Shown here piece by piece: positions 1 through 8,470 of a DNA stretch of 10,183 nucleotides. Both the position numbers and the translations under genes were made by a program. Under the pieces are notes generated by a model. That model searched no databases. It saw only the letters and a program-made list of their open reading frames with translations, and was not told where the DNA came from. The stretch comes from Cellvibrionaceae bacterium (GTDB lineage: Bacteria; Pseudomonadota; Gammaproteobacteria; Pseudomonadales; Cellvibrionaceae). The stretch spans positions 1 through 10,183 of the forward strand of contig JAOXRV010000707.1 of the NCBI GenBank assembly GCA_025800435.1. Direction: 5' to 3'. Position 1 is the stretch's first letter. Each line of letters begins with the position of its first letter.

Positions 1-333
1 TTGCATCTGCTCTTTGCTGGGCACACCGCCAGCGTAGATATTGCCCTGCAGGGCAAAGCCCTCAACCTGGGCAGAGATGGCCTTAACCGCCGCTATCTGT
101 GCCGATAATGCAGAACTGGCGCTGCCCGTGCCCTGTTGCAGCGCTACCGCCGCCTCACTGGCCTTAGCCATGGCCTGTTCGGCCACAGGCTGGGCCTGCT
201 CTAGCGCGGCGGGTGCTTGTTCGGTCGGGGCCTCGGCAGTTTTTGGCTCTTCGCCACAGGCGCTCAGCAGCAGGCCAGAAGCGATAGCCACAGCCAGAGC
301 ACCGCTTTTTAGTGAAAACTTGGAAATTAACAT
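1..333 (-). CDS. Putative outer-membrane lipoprotein, N-terminal part (runs off the left edge)
   Basis: An open frame starts with ATG at 333 and stays open to base 1, giving the first 111 residues. Residues 1-25 form a lipoprotein signal peptide: Lys5 and Lys9, a hydrophobic stretch, then the lipobox L-S-A-C with the lipidated cysteine at 26. Residue +2 is Gly, not Asp, so by the usual Lol rule the mature protein should go to the outer membrane. The mature N-terminus (about 27-95) is rich in Ala, Glu and Gln, like a helical or flexible tether. Just before the edge the sequence changes to a mixed stretch with G-N-I-Y-A-G-G, which may begin a folded domain. An AGGA Shine-Dalgarno lies 8 nt upstream of the ATG. 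I do not recognise the family; the rest lies outside the window. Confidence 0.85.
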   Translation of the reverse strand, partial: MLISKFSLKSGALAVAIASGLLLSACGEEPKTAEAPTEQAPAALEQAQPVAEQAMAKASEAAVALQQGTGSASSALSAQIAAVKAISAQVEGFALQGNIYAGGVPSKEQMQ

Positions 334-469
334 GATTACATTCCTAGACAGGTTAATTGAGGCCTTATATTAGCTTAGCCTAATAGCAAAATCACCCTTT
401 CACCCTTTTATGGGCGGCGAAAGCCGGTTTAGGTGAAATTGGTGTACAAACACGTAACAGGGCGACATA
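334..469. other. Intergenic region between the GNAT gene and the lipoprotein gene
   Basis: These 136 bases contain no gene that I can support. On the minus strand there is a possible -10 for the lipoprotein gene (TAATAT, 372-367) with only a poor -35 match. A short inverted repeat, CGGC-GAAA-GCCG, lies at 415-426; its 4-bp stem has no following U-run, so it is not a convincing terminator for the upstream operon. The lipoprotein Shine-Dalgarno (AGGA, 345-342) is immediately followed by an ATG-TAA start-stop pair (341-336). Confidence 0.6.
364..372 (-). promoter_or_regulatory. Possible -10 element for the lipoprotein gene
   Basis: The minus strand reads TAATATAAG here, containing overlapping -10-like hexamers TAATAT and TATAAG. 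A start about 7 nt further on would give a leader of roughly 25 nt ending in the AGGA ribosome-binding site. The best hexamer at a 17-nt spacing (GTGATT) is a poor -35, so this is weak evidence resting mainly on position. Confidence 0.25.
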
Positions 470-901
470 TTACGGCCGAACCATTACCACCACTTTGCGC
501 CCCTGCTGTTGCAGGCGCGCCAATCCTTGTTGCAAGCGCTGGGGCAATATAGCTGGGTCCATCCTGGCATAGCCGGCCTGTGCGTAAAACCCCTCTAAAT
601 GGTTAAACGGGTAACAATAGCAGGGGCGCTCGGCCAACACCGGCAATAAACCCTGTAGCAAGGCACTGCCCAGACCCTCGCCACGCTTAGTCGGCTCGAC
701 CACCATGGCGCGCAAAAACCAATAATCTAAGCCATCAATGGTTTGTGGCGACAGCTTAACCGCCGCCACAATGCCTCCGTTCTGGCGCAGACAGAAACAA
801 CGGTCACCGCGCCCACCTTTGGCCGGATAGCGGCAGTGCTTATAAAACCGGTTTAACAGCGGTAATTGCAGAGCTGCAAGCTCACAAAACTCAAATGACA
901 T
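470..901 (-). CDS. GNAT-family N-acetyltransferase
   Basis: A 143-residue protein the size of a single GNAT domain, expected to transfer an acetyl group from acetyl-CoA to an amine. The acetyl-CoA-binding motif A is clear: a beta strand (about 62-68, F-L-R-A-M-V-V) then the pyrophosphate loop R-G-E-G-L-G (73-78) and an Ala/Leu-rich helix. The late F-Y-A-Q-A-G-Y motif (105-111) is typical of GNAT motif B. The N-terminus carries several cysteines (6, 23, 35, 37) and basic residues. The substrate cannot be read from the sequence. The ATG at 901 lacks a strong Shine-Dalgarno. The gene begins 14 nt after the stop of the DTW gene, so translation is probably coupled and it should be the last gene of the M48-cmoM-DTW-GNAT operon. 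Confidence 0.85.
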   Translation of the reverse strand: MSFEFCELAALQLPLLNRFYKHCRYPAKGGRGDRCFCLRQNGGIVAAVKLSPQTIDGLDYWFLRAMVVEPTKRGEGLGSALLQGLLPVLAERPCYCYPFNHLEGFYAQAGYARMDPAILPQRLQQGLARLQQQGRKVVVMVRP

Positions 902-915
902 GGCGCCAGTGTAGC

Positions 916-1491
916 CTAATGGCCACTTTCACTACAGCGTAAAAATGCGCAATAACGCCGACGCAGGGCCTCGGCAATAGCGCTGTGGCCGGCCAGTAGG
1001 TGAAGTGCTATCGCAGTTTGCACCGTCGCCAAACCAGCCGGTTTTTGATTGCGGCGCAAACGAAAAGCCGGGCCGCAATCCATATCACTCAGCTGCCCAG
1101 CTGCCAAACTCAGCAGTGGCAATTGCTGCAGCTCGGGGCTGCGGTTGTAAATTTTTTGGGCATCTTGCCAGCTGGCATCCAACAGCACCAGCTCCGCTTC
1201 GCCCGGCAGTGTTAGTTGTGGGTGCGCTTTACCTTCTATGCCGCGGTAGCGCCTGGCCAAGCGCTCTGGGTAAATCAGTATCTTGGGAGTATTGTCCTGC
1301 TTGGCAAAAATTGCCTGGCCCCGCTGCCAGGTTTGCGCCACACAATTGCCGAGCGCACTCTGTAACAGCTGGCCGGTATTGGAGCGCTTGAGTAATTCGC
1401 GCGGATGGTAAACCAGATGGATGCGCAAGGGGCTGAGCATTGTGTCGCTGGCATCGGGCAGGCAGTCAGCACAGGGCCTTGTCATTACCAT
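916..1491 (-). CDS. DTW-domain protein, TapT-like tRNA-uridine aminocarboxypropyltransferase family
   Basis: A 191-residue protein of the DTW family, whose E. coli member TapT (YfiP) makes acp3U in the tRNA variable loop from SAM. Landmarks seen: Y-H-P-R-E followed by R-S-N-T-G (about 28-40), the family's 'P-x-N-T-G' region; L-L-D-A-S-W (103-108), the signature block in D-x-S-W rather than the usual D-x-T-W form; then N-R-S-P (116-119) and F-R-L-R-R (143-147). Oddities: the usual N-terminal C-x2-C...C-x-C cluster is reduced to C7-x2-C10, with Thr and Leu at the later positions. The Glu I would expect after the final Leu-Ala-Thr block is Gln158. ATG codons at 1491 and 1485 are both possible starts; the first overlaps the end of cmoM by 7 nt. 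Family assignment is firm; whether it makes acp3U or another product is open. Confidence 0.85.
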   Translation of the reverse strand: MVMTRPCADCLPDASDTMLSPLRIHLVYHPRELLKRSNTGQLLQSALGNCVAQTWQRGQAIFAKQDNTPKILIYPERLARRYRGIEGKAHPQLTLPGEAELVLLDASWQDAQKIYNRSPELQQLPLLSLAAGQLSDMDCGPAFRLRRNQKPAGLATVQTAIALHLLAGHSAIAEALRRRYCAFLRCSESGH

Positions 1492-2294
1492 TCGCTTCGC
1501 CCTATCTTTTTTAACAATACATGGCGATAGCGGCCTATTTCAATAAATGGCTGGCGCTGGCTGTACTCTAGCTCAAGTGCCATGACCTGCTCCACATCGG
1601 CGAGGCCACCGCGTTTTTGCAGGGCGTAGTCGCTAAATACACGGATGCCCGAGCGACATACCTCATTAAAGCGCGACTGTGTTATCCACTCATCAATTTG
1701 ACTATTACTGGGGGCACCCGGCGGCGTTAGGCTATTGGCGTGAGGCGGCTTTGGCTGTTTAACTGCCTTAAAGTTACCGGCCACCAAATTGCGCAACACC
1801 TTGCCAGCGGGGTTGTAGTGACACAGAGATACATAGCCCCCGGGCATAAGTAAATCATCAAGCTGTCGCAACAGCGGAGCCGGCTCTTGCAACCACTCGA
1901 TAAGAGCATGGCAAAGCACCAAATCGTAGCGACCGGGAAAATTATCGTGTTCGAGCAAATTCTGATAAGGCCCCTGGCTCCAGCGAATTTTAGCGGCCAG
2001 CTCTGGCGGCATTTGGGCGCGGGCAAGCTCGCTCATTTTGACGGAAATATCGTTATAGTGCAGTTGGTGGCCAAGCGCGGCAAACTGGCACACAAACTGT
2101 CCGAGCCCGGCGCCGACATCCAGTATTTTTATTTGGTTTTTAGCGCTGTACAACTGCGGCAGCTGGCTACGTAAATCCCGCTCTATTACTGCCTGGCGCA
2201 AAGCGCCCTTGGGCGCAGCACGCTGCTGCCCTTGATCACCGTATATTTTGCCGGCAAAGTGCTCGACCAAATCATCAAAGTTGCGGTCGGCCAT
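1485..2294 (-). CDS. cmoM: tRNA 5-carboxymethoxyuridine methyltransferase CmoM
   Basis: A 269-residue SAM-dependent methyltransferase matching CmoM (YecO/SmtA), which methylates cmo5U34 to mcmo5U34 in wobble-uridine tRNAs in the cytoplasm. The N-terminus M-A-D-R-N-F-D-D and the following I-Y-G...L-R-Q-A block (18-36) match the E. coli protein as I remember it. Motif I is I-L-D-V-G-A-G-L-G-Q (57-66); an acidic residue (Asp82) follows strand 2; the D-L-V-L-C-H-A-L-I-E-W-L block (124-135) and P-G-G (151-153) are typical. CmoM-specific segments include N-L-V-A-G-N-F (169-175), G-I-R-V-F-S-D-Y (216-223) and a late G-R-Y-R-H-V. Its ATG shares one base with the stop of the M48 gene (TAATG) and its end overlaps the DTW gene, so it should be translated in a coupled operon. 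Confidence 0.95.
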   Translation of the reverse strand: MADRNFDDLVEHFAGKIYGDQGQQRAAPKGALRQAVIERDLRSQLPQLYSAKNQIKILDVGAGLGQFVCQFAALGHQLHYNDISVKMSELARAQMPPELAAKIRWSQGPYQNLLEHDNFPGRYDLVLCHALIEWLQEPAPLLRQLDDLLMPGGYVSLCHYNPAGKVLRNLVAGNFKAVKQPKPPHANSLTPPGAPSNSQIDEWITQSRFNEVCRSGIRVFSDYALQKRGGLADVEQVMALELEYSQRQPFIEIGRYRHVLLKKIGRSEW

Positions 2295-3499
2295 TAGCTC
2301 AGCGCCATATCCACTTCTTCGTTAATCAACTGCTCGACAAAAAACTCAGGCACTTGCAACAGCTCGGCAATCTGTTTGGCCTTGGCCACTTCGAGCGGAC
2401 GCACGCGGCCATCGGCGCGCACCATCAGGCATAAATCACGCACCAGCTGCATACGCTTAGGAATTGAGTTTTGCTCAACCACGGCAGCGGCACGCTTGGG
2501 CAGATCCTGCTCTAACATGTCCAGGTTAAAGGTTTGTTTGTATTTATATTTGCCAAAAAAATCTTCGAACAGTTTGATTTCTTGATCGGAAATATCGCCG
2601 TTGGCATTGGCAATCAACAAGGTTCCGGCGAACAATAGGTGGCGCATGGCCAGCGCCGCATCGGCCTTGGATTCTAAATAGCTGGGTTCCATCAAGGCCA
2701 TTAAACCTTCAACCCCAAGCTCTAACTGGTCCACGCCCAAGCCGCCCGCTTGCATTAACTCAGAGCTGTGGAACAGCTGCAGGGCTTTAACTCGCAGCGG
2801 GCTAAAGGGGTGAGTCATAAACCAGTCCTGCACCGGCGCGCCGCTGCCCGGCTCTTGATCTTCAGTTTGCATCTCATCGACCTGGCTGAGAAAGTCGGCC
2901 AGGTTAAACTGCACCACATTGCTGGTCACACCCGAGGCCAGTTTAAATAGCGAGCGGGCAACCGCGTCTAGGCTCTGGGTACAGTAGGCACCGGCGCGGT
3001 CGGCCGAAATTTCGGCATAGCGCGACCAGCTGGTTAAGCTCAGGGCCAAATCGGGCGAGCTGGGTTTTTGGCCCTTCAATACATAACCGATGGGAATATC
3101 GTGGTGGCCGTATACATGGTGGCCAAGCTCGTGGCCCATAACAAAACGCAGCTCGTCTTCGGCAAAGCCATCGAGCAGCGCCGAGGAAAACATAATAAAT
3201 AGACGCCCCTCTTCAGGTTTTACACAGGCGGCATTAAATTGGGGGCTGGAATAGGCGTACAGCTCTACCGGGATATCCACACCCAGGCGCTCTATACATT
3301 CTTCGGCGGTGCGGCGCAGACCCGGGGCCATGGCCTTACTTAAGCGTACCGATGTGGCCAACAAACGACGCCGAGTACCCTGCGGGCCCTTGCCAGCGGC
3401 GCGGGCAATTTGTTCATTTACGGCGGCTACCGTGGGGTCTTTCAGAAGACGCTCAGCCAGGCTGAGGTCTTGTTTAGAGCGAAGGCGATCGGCGTTCAT
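2294..3499 (-). CDS. M48-family zinc metallopeptidase with C-terminal TerB-like domain
   Basis: A 401-residue protein without signal peptide or membrane segment, unlike the membrane-bound HtpX branch of M48. The zinc site is H-E-L-G-H (123-127), with the likely third ligand Glu163 in Y-A-E-I-S-A-D-R (161-168) and a T-H-P-x5-R block (229-236) usual for soluble M48 enzymes. After a linker, residues about 280-395 are helical and carry two TerB-type acidic motifs, N-A-N-G-D-I-S-D-Q-E (298-307) and R-A-D-G-R-V-R-P-L-E (361-370). TerB-like domains occur in tellurite and stress proteins and in DjlA, so here it may sense metal or dock a partner at the membrane. Start: ATG at 3499 with AAGGA 5 nt upstream. 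It follows the VWA gene by 70 nt and leads the cmoM-DTW-GNAT run. The substrate is unknown. Confidence 0.9.
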   Translation of the reverse strand: MNADRLRSKQDLSLAERLLKDPTVAAVNEQIARAAGKGPQGTRRRLLATSVRLSKAMAPGLRRTAEECIERLGVDIPVELYAYSSPQFNAACVKPEEGRLFIMFSSALLDGFAEDELRFVMGHELGHHVYGHHDIPIGYVLKGQKPSSPDLALSLTSWSRYAEISADRAGAYCTQSLDAVARSLFKLASGVTSNVVQFNLADFLSQVDEMQTEDQEPGSGAPVQDWFMTHPFSPLRVKALQLFHSSELMQAGGLGVDQLELGVEGLMALMEPSYLESKADAALAMRHLLFAGTLLIANANGDISDQEIKLFEDFFGKYKYKQTFNLDMLEQDLPKRAAAVVEQNSIPKRMQLVRDLCLMVRADGRVRPLEVAKAKQIAELLQVPEFFVEQLINEEVDMALS

Positions 3500-3538
3500 A
3501 GCAATCCTTATAACAGCAATTAATGCGGCCTAGGGTTT

Positions 3539-3567
3539 ACTCTACGCGCTCCGCCTTTGGCTGACAA
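3539..3567 (-). promoter_or_regulatory. Candidate sigma70 promoter for the M48-cmoM-DTW-GNAT operon
   Basis: On the minus strand, TTGTCA (3567-3562; 5 of 6 to the -35 consensus) is separated by exactly 17 nt from TAGAGT (3544-3539; 4 of 6 to the -10). Transcription would begin near 3532 and give a leader of about 33 nt ending in the AAGGA ribosome-binding site of the M48 gene. It sits in the 70-nt gap after the VWA gene, where no terminator hairpin is visible, so read-through from the VWA gene is also possible. Confidence 0.4.
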
Positions 3568-3569
3568 GT

Positions 3570-5909
<2,340 letters not shown>

Positions 5910-5914
5910 ACTGC

Positions 5915-5919
5915 CCTCC
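5915..5919 (-). promoter_or_regulatory. Strong ribosome-binding site that decides the VWA start
   Basis: The minus strand reads GGAGG with 5 nt to ATG 5909. An in-frame GTG (5921-5919) overlaps this motif and would itself have no good Shine-Dalgarno, so the ATG is preferred; it also shortens the region before the signal-peptide hydrophobic core. Confidence 0.75.
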
Positions 5920-6021
5920 ACTCAGTACACTAGGGTACCTCTGAACCTGAGCTTCCCCCATTTGTCTGTATCGGCGAATTTGGGAGGACTTTAGGCGGTA
6001 CCTGGGCCGTCATACAGCCAG

Positions 6022-6043
6022 CGCTAGGCAGTATCGCCTAGCG
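6022..6043 (-). repeat. Perfect 8-bp inverted repeat (stem-loop) in the VWA leader
   Basis: CGCTAGGC and GCCTAGCG form a perfect 8-bp stem around a 6-nt loop. There is no following T-run on either strand, so it is not an ordinary intrinsic terminator. If the extended -10 just upstream is real, the structure would lie at the very 5' end of the VWA mRNA, a position where hairpins often stabilise transcripts. It could also be an operator for a dimeric regulator. Confidence 0.7.
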
Positions 6044-6051
6044 GTATCCTA

Positions 6052-6060
6052 TGTATAGCA
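6052..6060 (-). promoter_or_regulatory. Possible extended -10 promoter for the VWA gene
   Basis: The minus strand reads TGC-TATACA, an extended -10 form (TG-N-TATAAT type, 5 of 6 in the hexamer). No good -35 is seen at 16-18 nt, which extended -10 promoters can tolerate. The predicted start near 6045 would give a leader of about 135 nt beginning with the 8-bp stem-loop. Confidence 0.3.
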
Positions 6061-6097
6061 GCTCTGGGGGGCTTTGCTTTGGCAGCTGCCCAATTAT

Positions 6098-6142
6098 GGG
6101 GCTTTATTGAGAGGGGCTTTATTGAGAGGGGCCTTGTTGACG
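6098..6142 (-). repeat. 15-bp tandem duplication spanning the stop codon of the small membrane protein
   Basis: Two identical 15-bp copies (6098-6112 and 6113-6127) are followed by a degenerate third (6128-6142). Read along the gene, the perfect copies put two TAA stops in the same frame 15 nt apart; the first ends the protein after P-S-Q. The unit length is a multiple of three, so the duplicated tail would remain in frame if the first stop were lost. Confidence 0.9.
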
Positions 6143-6529
6143 GCTGGCTTCGAGCAGGGCCTGGCGCTCAGCTTCCATTTTTTGGGCCTCGGCCTTGCGC
6201 GCTCGTCGACCGCGCAGCAGAAAATCGAACAGTAAATAGATCGCCAGTACAAAGCCCAATACCTTTAACAGTGGCACGCCGGCGCGCAAGGGGCTGCCAT
6301 CATCCAAAAACAACGGGTCTAGGGCAGTAACAAATAAAGCCGGCGCCATTAACAGTTGGTCCGGAGCGGAAGAATGGGGGGTGAACAGCAGTACCAAGAC
6401 CAGAATGCGCAAAATATTGCGTATATAGCGGTTGCCAATAGCACGGGTAATTTGCCACCAAGCGAAGCTGATGACCAGGCTACCACCCAGGTAGATTAGC
6501 CAGGCGAGTTTATATTCTTCGGGGTTCAT
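6119..6529 (-). CDS. Small inner-membrane protein of unknown function
   Basis: A 136-residue protein with hydrophobic segments at about 7-27, 37-52 and 84-104 and a weaker one near 60-72, so probably three membrane helices. The loop between the second and third contains P-H-S-S-A-P-D (51-57) and L-D-P-L-F-L-D-D-G-S-P (70-80). The C-terminus (106-136) is a charged helix that starts with R-G-R-R-A-R-R..-like basic residues (R106, R108, R109, R111), expected to lie in the cytoplasm, and continues with Glu/Gln/Ala typical of a short coiled coil. I do not recognise the family. It begins 36 nt after the ycgN stop and is likely the last gene of the dnaX-ycgN unit. The AAGGA nearest its ATG is rather far (about 13 nt), so the start is moderately sure. 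Confidence 0.75.
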   Translation of the reverse strand: MNPEEYKLAWLIYLGGSLVISFAWWQITRAIGNRYIRNILRILVLVLLFTPHSSAPDQLLMAPALFVTALDPLFLDDGSPLRAGVPLLKVLGFVLAIYLLFDFLLRGRRARKAEAQKMEAERQALLEASRQQGPSQ

Positions 6530-6565
6530 CGGTTTGTGTCTTTCCTTCTAGTTACCATCGACCGG

Positions 6566-7018
6566 CTACTCTACCCAGTAGATTACCATGTCTTGTAATT
6601 GTTGTTCCGCCCGCTCTGGGTCTGGGTCGAGTTCGGTCTCGCTGATCACCCGACCAATAACCGACTGCCCCGCCTTTTGCACCGAATCTGGACTGTCGCT
6701 GACAAGGGGGTGCCAAGCCGGTAGCGGCTCGCCATCGGCCAGCAGCCGATAGGCGCAGTTACTGGGCAGCCAGTGAAAGTTTTCCACATTTTCAATACCC
6801 AGCTGTACACACTGTGGCACATATTGTTTGCGCTGAGCATAATTTTTACAGCGGGCGCTGTCGCAGTCCAGCAGGCGACAAGCCACCTTGGTAAAATAGT
6901 ACTCGCCGTCGTCTTCATCTTCGAGCTTGTGCAAACAGCATTGGCCACAGCCATCGCACAGGGCTTCCCATTCATCCCGATTCATTTGCGCCAGGGTTTT
7001 GGTCTGCCAAAAACTCAT
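6566..7018 (-). CDS. ycgN: YcgN-family cysteine-cluster protein (UPF0260)
   Basis: A 150-residue protein matching E. coli YcgN in sequence and length. It has the N-terminal F-W-Q-T-K-T-L motif, then L-C-D-G-C-G-Q-C-C-L-H-K-L (20-32), where C21, C24, C27 and C28 form the family's C-x2-C-x2-C-C cluster. More cysteines at 47, 52, 57, 70 and 88 and the conserved N-C-A-Y-R-L-L (87-93) and L-P-A-W-H-P-L (99-105) blocks follow. The cysteine pattern suggests a bound metal or iron-sulfur cluster, but the role is not established. Its ATG follows the ycgL stop with no spacing (TAAATG), so the two are almost certainly translated together. Confidence 0.95.
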   Translation of the reverse strand: MSFWQTKTLAQMNRDEWEALCDGCGQCCLHKLEDEDDGEYYFTKVACRLLDCDSARCKNYAQRKQYVPQCVQLGIENVENFHWLPSNCAYRLLADGEPLPAWHPLVSDSPDSVQKAGQSVIGRVISETELDPDPERAEQQLQDMVIYWVE

Positions 7019-7315
7019 TTAAAACAACTTTGAGTTATGGTGATTTACCTGCTGCATATAATCCTCTTTGGCCGGTGGCAACTGCAGGTAATAACCGCGA
7101 TCTTCAATCGCTGCAATCACTTTTTCAGCATCGGCCCGGGCCAGCTTTTTATCGGCCTTTAACAACATGGTCATGGCCGCTTGCGGCTTGCCAAATTTTT
7201 CCAATAAAGCTTCCGGCACGCGCCTCAGGCCCTCGGATTTATCCACGTACAGATACAAACCCTCGTCCTTGGGGCTGCGGAACACTTCACAAATTAGGGG
7301 CTTATTAGTTTCCAC
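7019..7315 (-). CDS. ycgL: YcgL-domain protein (UPF0745)
   Basis: A 98-residue cytoplasmic protein matching the YcgL family: C-E-V-F-R-S-P-K (9-16), L-Y-L-Y-V-D-K (20-26), R-V-P-E-A-L-L-E-K-F-G-K-P (32-44) and the highly conserved G-Y-Y-L-Q-L-P-P (74-81). The biochemical role is unknown. The start is GTG at 7315, supported by AGG(TA) with 5-nt spacing and by alignment with the family's N-terminus; no ATG occurs before the conserved core. It begins 12 nt after the rnd stop and abuts ycgN, an association also seen near each other in E. coli. Confidence 0.93.
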   Translation of the reverse strand: METNKPLICEVFRSPKDEGLYLYVDKSEGLRRVPEALLEKFGKPQAAMTMLLKADKKLARADAEKVIAAIEDRGYYLQLPPAKEDYMQQVNHHNSKLF

Positions 7316-7327
7316 CGTGCTACCTAT

Positions 7328-8470
7328 TTAGTCTTGCTGCGCATCTGTTACAGCGGCTTGTGCTGCCAATAGCGGCTGTAATAGTGCCTGCTCGCGCCAG
7401 CCGTTAAAGCGGGGCGATTGCAACGGCTCGCCGTATTCGAGATGGCGCAGAATTTGTTCGTACTCTTTTTTGTTAAACAGCAGTTCGCTGGTCACCTTTA
7501 AACCCTCGCCCAGGCTTTGGACATAATCGCGCAAGGTTTTCAGGCGCTGGCCCTGCTCGACACTCAGCGGCGCCGGCATGCGCTCGGGCCAGCGGCCGGG
7601 CTCGGCGATGGCTCTATCGATAATATCCAATAGGGTCTCGCCATCGTCGCGCAGGGTACGCCCATGAATACCTTCCTGGGCGCCCAGAGCGGCGAAATTA
7701 TTGGGCTGGTATTTGGCCAGAGCAATTAATTGTGGGTCTTTCAGCAGGCGGTTGCGGGGAATATCCCGCGCCCTAGCCTGCTGTTCACGCCACTGGGCCA
7801 GGGCCTGCAATACTGCCAGCGCCTTGGGGTTTAGCCGCCAGGCGGATTTAATTTTCAAATAGGCGCTGTCGAGCGCTTCGGTTTTAGCGGCCTGCTCAAT
7901 CGCCATCTGGCAATCGGCCAGGGCCCAATCCCAGCGCTGTTTGGCCTCAAGTTGCTGGCGAATTTTGCCGTATACCACCAATAAAAAATCCACATCCAAG
8001 GCGGCGTAGTGCAGCTGGGCCTGGCTCAGGGGGCGGGCCAGCCAATCGCTGCGGGTCTCGCCTTTTTCCAGCTCGATATCCATTAGCTGCAACACTAACT
8101 TGGCATAGCTGAGGGAAAAACCCAGGCCCGCATAAGCGGCGCCCACTTGGGTATCAAACATCGGCGTGGGCAATACCCCGAGCCAGTGCTGGAATACTTC
8201 GAGGTCTTCTGAACAGGCGTGTAACACTTTGGTGACCGCCGGGTTTTGCCACAGCTGGCGCAGCGGCTCCAGCGCGCTGATAGCGAGTGGGTCGATTAAA
8301 TAATTGGCCTTGCCATCGCCAATTTGCAGCAGCCCCACTTTGGGAAAAAAAGTGCTGCTGCGCATAAATTCGGTGTCGACCGCAATCGCCGCCTGTTGCT
8401 GCCACTGTTGACACAACTCGGCCAGCCGCTGGTCGCTATCAACCCAGTGATAATCGTTAATGGCTGTCAT
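7328..8470 (-). CDS. rnd: Ribonuclease D
   Basis: A 380-residue 3'-5' exoribonuclease of the DEDDy family that trims tRNA and other stable RNA 3' ends. Exo I is V-D-T-E-F (31-35; D32, E34), Exo II is in C-S-E-D-L-E-V-F (86-93; D89), and Exo III is Y155-A-A-L-D159, giving the complete DEDDy set of metal ligands. D106 in F-D-T-Q is also conserved. An HRDC domain for RNA binding follows (about 209-290, with R-D-I-P-R-N-R-L-L-K-D at 235-245), and a second helical HRDC-like region occupies the C-terminus, the usual RNase D layout and length. Its ATG overlaps the recR stop in an ATGA junction, so it is translationally coupled to recR. Confidence 0.95.
   Translation of the reverse strand: MTAINDYHWVDSDQRLAELCQQWQQQAAIAVDTEFMRSSTFFPKVGLLQIGDGKANYLIDPLAISALEPLRQLWQNPAVTKVLHACSEDLEVFQHWLGVLPTPMFDTQVGAAYAGLGFSLSYAKLVLQLMDIELEKGETRSDWLARPLSQAQLHYAALDVDFLLVVYGKIRQQLEAKQRWDWALADCQMAIEQAAKTEALDSAYLKIKSAWRLNPKALAVLQALAQWREQQARARDIPRNRLLKDPQLIALAKYQPNNFAALGAQEGIHGRTLRDDGETLLDIIDRAIAEPGRWPERMPAPLSVEQGQRLKTLRDYVQSLGEGLKVTSELLFNKKEYEQILRHLEYGEPLQSPRFNGWREQALLQPLLAAQAAVTDAQQD

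Larger units (their letters stand above)
5910..6118. other. Intergenic region upstream of the VWA gene
   Basis: This 209-bp gap is the longest without a gene. It holds, from right to left, part of a 15-bp tandem duplication, a 10-bp palindrome (GGCAGCTGCC, 6081-6090), a possible extended -10 element, a perfect 8-bp stem-loop and two GGTACC hexamers (5934-5939, 5997-6002). No open frame looks real. It probably separates the housekeeping operon from the VWA transcription unit, but I see no U-run terminator. Confidence 0.6.

Noticed and set aside
41..373. Plus-strand 110-residue open frame opposite the lipoprotein gene
   Set aside because: The minus frame has a clean lipoprotein signal and lipobox with a suitable ribosome-binding site, while the plus frame is Ala/Ser/Cys-rich shadow sequence.
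415..426. Short CGGC-GAAA-GCCG hairpin as operon terminator
   Set aside because: Only a 4-bp stem and no adjacent U-run in the transcript direction.
5910..5921. GTG at 5921 as start of the VWA protein
   Set aside because: The GGAGG that overlaps it fits the ATG at 5909 with ideal spacing, and the shorter form gives a better signal peptide.
6022..6043. The 8-bp inverted repeat as an intrinsic terminator
   Set aside because: No T-run follows the stem on either strand.
6081..6090. 10-bp palindrome GGCAGCTGCC as an operator
   Set aside because: Short GC-rich palindromes of this size are common by chance and it is not placed against a clear promoter.
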